Assembly (NCBI RefSeq): GCF_008271745.1
Contig: NZ_VKKZ01000026.1
Span: forward strand, 146,678 to 210,677
DNA length: 64,000 bases
DNA from: Rufibacter glacialis
Lineage (GTDB): Bacteria > Bacteroidota > Bacteroidia > Cytophagales > Hymenobacteraceae
Reading direction: 5' to 3'
Shown here piece after piece: positions 60,464 to 64,000 of the stretch. The notes beneath the pieces are model-generated. The model was not told where the DNA came from. It made no database searches and was given only the letters and a program-made list of their open reading frames with translations. The position numbers and the translations under genes are program-made. The first letter of the stretch is position 1. The number at the start of each line of letters is the position of its first letter.

Positions 60464-60531
60464 CATAACGGTTAGTATAAAGGGCGGAGGAGGCCGGCGG
60501 CCGAGGCGGGCTCTTATATAATGTTATGGGC
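60464..60531 (-). repeat. attC-like element 2
   Basis: Ends CATAACGGTTAGTATAA and TTATATAATGTTATGGGC are inverted with two or three unpaired bases, enclosing a GC-rich centre (GGAGGCCGGCGGCC). It lies 2 nt beyond the stop codon of the 60534 gene. Confidence 0.6.
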
Positions 60532-60533
60532 TT

Positions 60534-61661
60534 TTATAATTCCTTTATGTCAGTTAGTAAGTTTCTCATTGTATTCCATAGTTTGCCTTGTGTTTCGGGT
60601 CCACTTTGATTTGTAATTATGGAGACTCCTAACTTATACTTAGGAATAATTAGAAAGTAGTTTTGTGTACCAAATGCGCCACCGTGTATGCTGTAATAGA
60701 TACCATCTTTAGCGTTATTAATTATTGGCCACAGATACCCTATTTGTATATCATTTTCAGTAAAAAGTAATTGATGAGATTCTGCTGCTGCTAAATTGTT
60801 GATATCAAGCTGAAACTTCATATAATTTACTAAATCAGAAGTGGTTGATTTTATACCACCATCTGCTCCCCATAAAGTATTTGCGAAATGAGGAACTAGT
60901 TTATTCGTTTCTCCATAGCCATTCGCTAACCTTTTTGATTCTTCTGCTGATAATTTCACTTTGGTATTTTTCATTCCAGCTGGTTTGCAAATAAATTTTT
61001 GTAATAACTGGTCGTAAGTCATTTTATAAACTTTTTCTAAAATGTAAGCCATTACCTCTGTATCAGCATTTGAGTAGTTAAAGCTAGTTCCAGGTATAGC
61101 AGCAATTTTTACAGTTTGTAAGTCACCCAAAAAATGGGTTTTACTATAGTTTTTTTCTATCTCATATATTTTAAATGGAAGTTTCTCATCAATATTTTCG
61201 AAGAGAGCATCTATGCTGGTTGGTAAAGACCTTGGAAGTCCAGAAGTATGAGTAATAAGATGTTTTATTTTTATAGGACTATTATTGTATTCTAAGTTCG
61301 GGAAATCTCCCTCAAGATACAGTCGAATATCATCGTCCAAATTAATTTTCTTATCTAGGATAGCTTGAGCGACCAAAGTCCCTGTGAAAGATTTGCTAAC
61401 AGAAGCAATTTCATAGATTGTGGCATCTGTTGGTTTATTACCTATTCCCTTATCCAATTCTCCAAAATGCCCTGTGTAGATTTTTCCATCTTTATAAATA
61501 CCGATTGAAACTGAATTTATTTTAGGATCAAGAAGCAGAGAATCGGCATTTTTTTCTATTGAAATATCAACAAGATCAGATTTGCTATTTGTAATGTCTT
61601 TTGAATGTTTATTGCAACTTAAAATTGTAATCCCAAGAATCAAAAGGATAATTAACTTCAT
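60534..61661 (-). CDS. Serine hydrolase, class C beta-lactamase family lipoprotein
   Basis: 375 aa with lipoprotein signal (ILGITILSC, Cys about 16). Penicillin-binding-protein-like fold: SVSK (Ser-x-x-Lys nucleophile, about residue 90), YSN (Tyr-x-Asn, after PGTSFN) and HGG (YYSIHGGAFGT) in the correct order. PF00144 proteins include AmpC, DD-peptidases, esterases and others, so antibiotic hydrolysis should not be assumed. AT-rich and isolated in its own cassette with attC-like elements on both sides. Confidence 0.9.
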   Translation of the reverse strand: MKLIILLILGITILSCNKHSKDITNSKSDLVDISIEKNADSLLLDPKINSVSIGIYKDGKIYTGHFGELDKGIGNKPTDATIYEIASVSKSFTGTLVAQAILDKKINLDDDIRLYLEGDFPNLEYNNSPIKIKHLITHTSGLPRSLPTSIDALFENIDEKLPFKIYEIEKNYSKTHFLGDLQTVKIAAIPGTSFNYSNADTEVMAYILEKVYKMTYDQLLQKFICKPAGMKNTKVKLSAEESKRLANGYGETNKLVPHFANTLWGADGGIKSTTSDLVNYMKFQLDINNLAAAESHQLLFTENDIQIGYLWPIINNAKDGIYYSIHGGAFGTQNYFLIIPKYKLGVSIITNQSGPETQGKLWNTMRNLLTDIKEL

Positions 61662-61681
61662 TTTTTAGGTTTTTTATTGTT

Positions 61682-61811
61682 CATAACGGTTGTAAATATG
61701 GGCAGTGGCAGTTTGTGGGCTTGGTCACTATCCTCCATTATAAAACTTGATGCGGGGCAGTAAGCTTCAAAATACTGCTCCTCCGCCATTGGCTATATTG
61801 CGTGTTATCAA
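61682..61811 (-). repeat. attC-like element 3
   Basis: 130 nt between ends CATAACGGTTGTAAATATGG and CTATATTGCGTGTTATC, which are partially inverted (AATAT..CA.TGGC pairs). It is longer than elements 1, 2, 4 and 5, as are large attC sites. It lies 30 nt past the stop of the 61842 gene and 20 nt before the start of the 60534 gene. Confidence 0.5.
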
Positions 61812-61841
61812 TTTTTTAATTCAAATAGTAGAGTGCTATAT

Positions 61842-62510
61842 TCACCAGAAGTATGCACCGATACCTATTTTTATTGTTGTTAGATTTAATTTTTGAGTAA
61901 GAGGGTCAAAAATCTCATTGTCAATATCATCATAAGAATTGCTTAGATCAGCATTTACCTTAGGTTGATAAAGTTCATATGATAATCTTATAAACCAAGT
62001 ATCATTAAATCTGTTTTCTAATCCGAAATTCAAAGCAATGGCTGAAGTCGAGAAAAGTGGAGGTAGTTTATCATATTCAAAATCTGTACCTCTATTTGTG
62101 CTAACAATATTACCATTGGCGACTAGGTACCGATCAATAACTTTTCTTGAGCTAATAGCGATAAATGGCGATAATTTGTAGTTGTCTAACTCATAGAGTT
62201 GATACATTGCTTCTAACCCAAAATTGGTGAAGAAAATAGATTCTCGATATGTATCGTCATTTCCAACAGGCCTTGCTGGCATAAAATCGAATCCTACTTG
62301 AGGTGTAAAATATGTTTTAATCTCAGGGAGGAAAATTGCTGCTCCTATTATAGCTCCCGCTCCAAAATCAAACTTCTGTCCTAGGTCTTTGTTAGCGGGT
62401 AGAGTGAGAAAAAAATCAAATCTTGCATCTACAGTGGCTTTTTCTTGTGCTTTTGATACATCCACTAGAAAAATTAATAATAAGGCAAATAGTATAATTT
62501 CCTTTTTCAT
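61842..62510 (-). CDS. Outer-membrane beta-barrel-like protein
   Basis: 222 aa with a signal peptide (MKKEIILFALLLIFLVDVSKAQ). Alternating aromatic/hydrophobic strands (FDFFLTLPANKDLG, FTPQVGFDFMP, FFTNFGLEAMYQL, FIRLSYELYQP) and a terminal KIGIGAYFW with final aromatic residue fit a small eight-stranded outer-membrane barrel. No specific family is recognised. One of the AT-rich cassette genes. Confidence 0.7.
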   Translation of the reverse strand: MKKEIILFALLLIFLVDVSKAQEKATVDARFDFFLTLPANKDLGQKFDFGAGAIIGAAIFLPEIKTYFTPQVGFDFMPARPVGNDDTYRESIFFTNFGLEAMYQLYELDNYKLSPFIAISSRKVIDRYLVANGNIVSTNRGTDFEYDKLPPLFSTSAIALNFGLENRFNDTWFIRLSYELYQPKVNADLSNSYDDIDNEIFDPLTQKLNLTTIKIGIGAYFW

Positions 62511-62540
62511 TATGTTAATTTATTTCTGAACGATAATTAT

Positions 62541-62593
62541 TGATAACGTATTGGGCTTTGCTGTGGCATAGCTACAGCAAAGGCGTAGTTGCC
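62541..62593 (-). repeat. attC-like element 4
   Basis: Ends TGATAACGTATTGGG and GTAGTTGCC surround inverted GCTTTGCTGT / ACAGCAAAG(G)C (stem of 10). Located 8 nt past the stop of the 62601 gene. Confidence 0.5.
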
Positions 62594-62600
62594 AAAGGGT

Positions 62601-63152
62601 TTATTTATTAAATTGAATATACTTTTTAATATTATCATGAATATTTTTTTCAACCCAGATTGTATATTCTTTCTCTTCTTTCTCTCTATTAATTTTTTCA
62701 TAATAGTAACCACTCTTCTCTATGAACTCATTCCATGGTGAACCAATGTTAAAGGTATCTTTTTGAGTTTTGAGGTCATAAAGACCATAATAATATCCTC
62801 CTCTAGAAAAGACTAAAAACCGATTGTCTATAAGTTTAATATTTGGATTTTGATAATGATAACCCGCTTCAGCGTAGTTGAATAGTATGGTCCTGTTATC
62901 CATCCATTCACGCTGTTTGGGGTTTATCCCATCCATATTTATCTCAACATATACATCCTTAGGATTGGTATCTTTTTCAAGTTGGAGTACATAATAGCCT
63001 TGGTCCCCAATGCCCCAACTATCCATATAGAAAGCGTAATTATATTGGCCTGTAGTTTCTATATGTTCTTTATAGTCCAGATAATTAGATGAACATCCTG
63101 TAATTGAGAAGCAAGTCAGGATATATATTGTTAGGATTACCAGTTTGTTCAT
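62601..63152 (-). CDS. Hypothetical lipoprotein, 183 aa
   Basis: Lipobox SITGCSS (Cys about 20) after a hydrophobic start. The mature protein is rich in Tyr, Asp and Lys, predicted mostly beta-strand (YAFYMDSWGIGDQGYYVLQL, then FLVFSRGGYYYGLYDL). It is unknown. A cassette gene; no partner is suggested. Confidence 0.7.
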   Translation of the reverse strand: MNKLVILTIYILTCFSITGCSSNYLDYKEHIETTGQYNYAFYMDSWGIGDQGYYVLQLEKDTNPKDVYVEINMDGINPKQREWMDNRTILFNYAEAGYHYQNPNIKLIDNRFLVFSRGGYYYGLYDLKTQKDTFNIGSPWNEFIEKSGYYYEKINREKEEKEYTIWVEKNIHDNIKKYIQFNK

Positions 63153-63162
63153 TTAAATCTTT

Positions 63163-63231
63163 GCTAACGGACTAGTATAAACGACGGCAAGGCCGTCGGC
63201 CGAAGCTGACGTTTATACAGTGTTGTGCGTA
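63163..63231 (-). repeat. attC-like element 5
   Basis: AACGGACTAGTATAAACG and CGTTTATACAGTGTTGTG are inverted with extra-helical bases, around a GC-rich centre (GGCCGTCGGCC). It shares TAGTATAAA and CGGCCGA with element 2. Located 10 nt past the stop of the 63242 gene. Confidence 0.6.
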
Positions 63232-63241
63232 GTTGTTTTTT

Positions 63242-63829
63242 TTAGATACTGCCCGCGCTTACCAGATTTGTTGTTTGTTTTGCGCCAACTACAATACGTT
63301 TCCAGTAATCTTCTTTATAAACAAAGGCTTCCCATTCAAAATCTGATTCATAACCAAAAATCAGCAAGAAGCTTTCCTTGTCGGACAATTCCTTTTGGTG
63401 ATTACACCCTCTGATAATTTTATGCAGATAATCCATTTCATGGGTTGTATCACCATTAGGATAGGTAACTAGGACTTTTAACTCTGAATTGGTGATTAGA
63501 AGATGCGCAACTTCTTGATAAAGTCCACCATTGAAATTGTTTTCATGTTCAAATGCGACTTTTATCTGTCTGAACCAGTAAGTATTTTCTTGTATGCCAG
63601 GAACTAAATCCTCATCTGTATAAAGGACTGAGTCGATAGAATAATAGTCCTTTGCGTAACATTTCAGGTTCAACTTGTCTGCCACATCTCTAAGAATACA
63701 TTCCTCACTTGACTTTATCAAGTTTGTATAGACTTTCGAGTTTCTCCAATCCGTTAAAAGTATTTCTTTTCTGTTGGTAACAGAATCTAGCCAAGCTGAA
63801 AAGAATAATTCTGAATTTAATAAGGCCAT
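63242..63829 (-). CDS. Hypothetical protein, 195 aa, in a cassette
   Basis: Soluble acidic protein without signal or membrane segment. The frame runs from MALLNSELFFSAWLDSV to a stop in the attC-like boundary, with well-spaced hydrophobic residues that suggest a real fold (YWFRQIKVAFEHENN, LLITNSELKVLVTYPNG, FLLIFGYESDFEWEAFVYK). No family is recognised. AT-rich, single gene between attC-like element 5 and the right edge. Confidence 0.7.
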   Translation of the reverse strand: MALLNSELFFSAWLDSVTNRKEILLTDWRNSKVYTNLIKSSEECILRDVADKLNLKCYAKDYYSIDSVLYTDEDLVPGIQENTYWFRQIKVAFEHENNFNGGLYQEVAHLLITNSELKVLVTYPNGDTTHEMDYLHKIIRGCNHQKELSDKESFLLIFGYESDFEWEAFVYKEDYWKRIVVGAKQTTNLVSAGSI

Positions 63830-63893
63830 AGTTAATTTTTTTTATTTAGTAAGTTTATATTTTTCAATTACTCCCAACTTCTATATAACTCCC

Positions 63894-64000
63894 CTAAGCG
63901 GCTTCCTTTTTCAGTTCAAAGAGCCTCCGCTCTAGGTATATTATCTTCGCCTGCCTGTACTTTTTCTGATAGGCAGTCAGCTCAACAGGGCTGAACTCCT
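63894..64000 (-). CDS. C-terminal end of an unknown protein, cut by the window edge
   Basis: The frame on the minus strand is open from 64000 to the TAG at 63894-63896, reading EFSPVELTAYQKKYRQAKII and ending FELKKEAA. It is strongly helical and basic, like the tail of a transposase or a coiled-coil protein, but no family can be named from 35 residues. It lies 65 nt upstream of the last cassette gene, where an integrase or further cassettes might be expected. Confidence 0.45.
   Translation of the reverse strand, partial: EFSPVELTAYQKKYRQAKIIYLERRLFELKKEAA

Noticed and set aside
60534..61661. Cassette serine hydrolase as an antibiotic-resistance beta-lactamase
   Set aside because: The SxxK, YxN and HxG motifs define a broad family of esterases and peptidases; nothing specific to beta-lactam hydrolysis is visible.

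Overview
The window reads as chromosome of a Bacteroidota bacterium of the Cytophagales / Hymenobacteraceae type (Rufibacter- or Pontibacter-like). The genus is an inference; the phylum is well supported. Evidence: a hybrid two-component regulator, GH97, GH9 and GH43 enzymes, two proteins with type IX secretion (T9SS) C-terminal sorting domains, TAnnTTTG-type -7 promoter boxes, almost no Shine-Dalgarno sequences, and a tmRNA tag reading GESNYAMAA. Most of the window is moderately GC-rich; 20.1-27.1 kb and 59.0-63.9 kb are clearly AT-rich and look acquired.

Layout. 0-10.5 kb (+ strand): a hybrid two-component sensor cut by the window edge, a secreted GH9 glucanase, a FucP-type sugar/H+ symporter, a small membrane protein, a GxDLY/SGNH esterase and a WYL regulator. 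10.5-17.2 kb: a solitary XRE antitoxin-like gene with a perfect palindrome over its start codon, a DinB protein, a large T9SS-exported GHL10-like enzyme and a SusB-like GH97. 17.4-20.1 kb: an arsenic operon (arsR, DUF6428-like, arsC, acr3) with two matching operator-like sites. 20.1-27.1 kb: an AT-rich island holding two paralogous beta-helix lipoproteins that share a nearly identical GC-rich 3' module. 27.1-42 kb: housekeeping genes (tmRNA, YjjG nucleotidase, frameshifted acyltransferase, M1 aminopeptidase, J-domain protein, HupE-like protein, ClpB, SPFH protein, endonuclease V), with a REP-associated tyrosine transposase (RAYT) flanked by perfect 41-nt inverted repeats. 42-47 kb: a T9SS cargo protein and monomeric isocitrate dehydrogenase. 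47.2-57.1 kb (- strand): a hemicellulose locus (GH9, three-gene GH43 set, alpha/beta-hydrolase esterase, CE6-like esterase) fitting arabinoxylan breakdown; no SusC/SusD pair is in view. 57.8-58.9 kb: YiaA membrane protein and a Crp/Fnr regulator with an FNR-like box placed as for class II activation. 59.0-63.9 kb: five AT-rich, same-strand genes, each followed by an attC-like palindrome, resembling an integron-type cassette array without a visible integrase.

The main biology is plant-polysaccharide use: extracellular glycosidases and esterases trim glucan and xylan, the FucP-like symporter takes up sugar, and the hybrid sensor probably controls part of this. Small repeats are unusually rich: one interspersed imperfect palindrome family (about nine copies), two REPIN-like pairs, the RAYT unit and the attC-like elements. 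The strongest candidates for something new are the cassette array, the RAYT unit and the shared module of the beta-helix paralogs.
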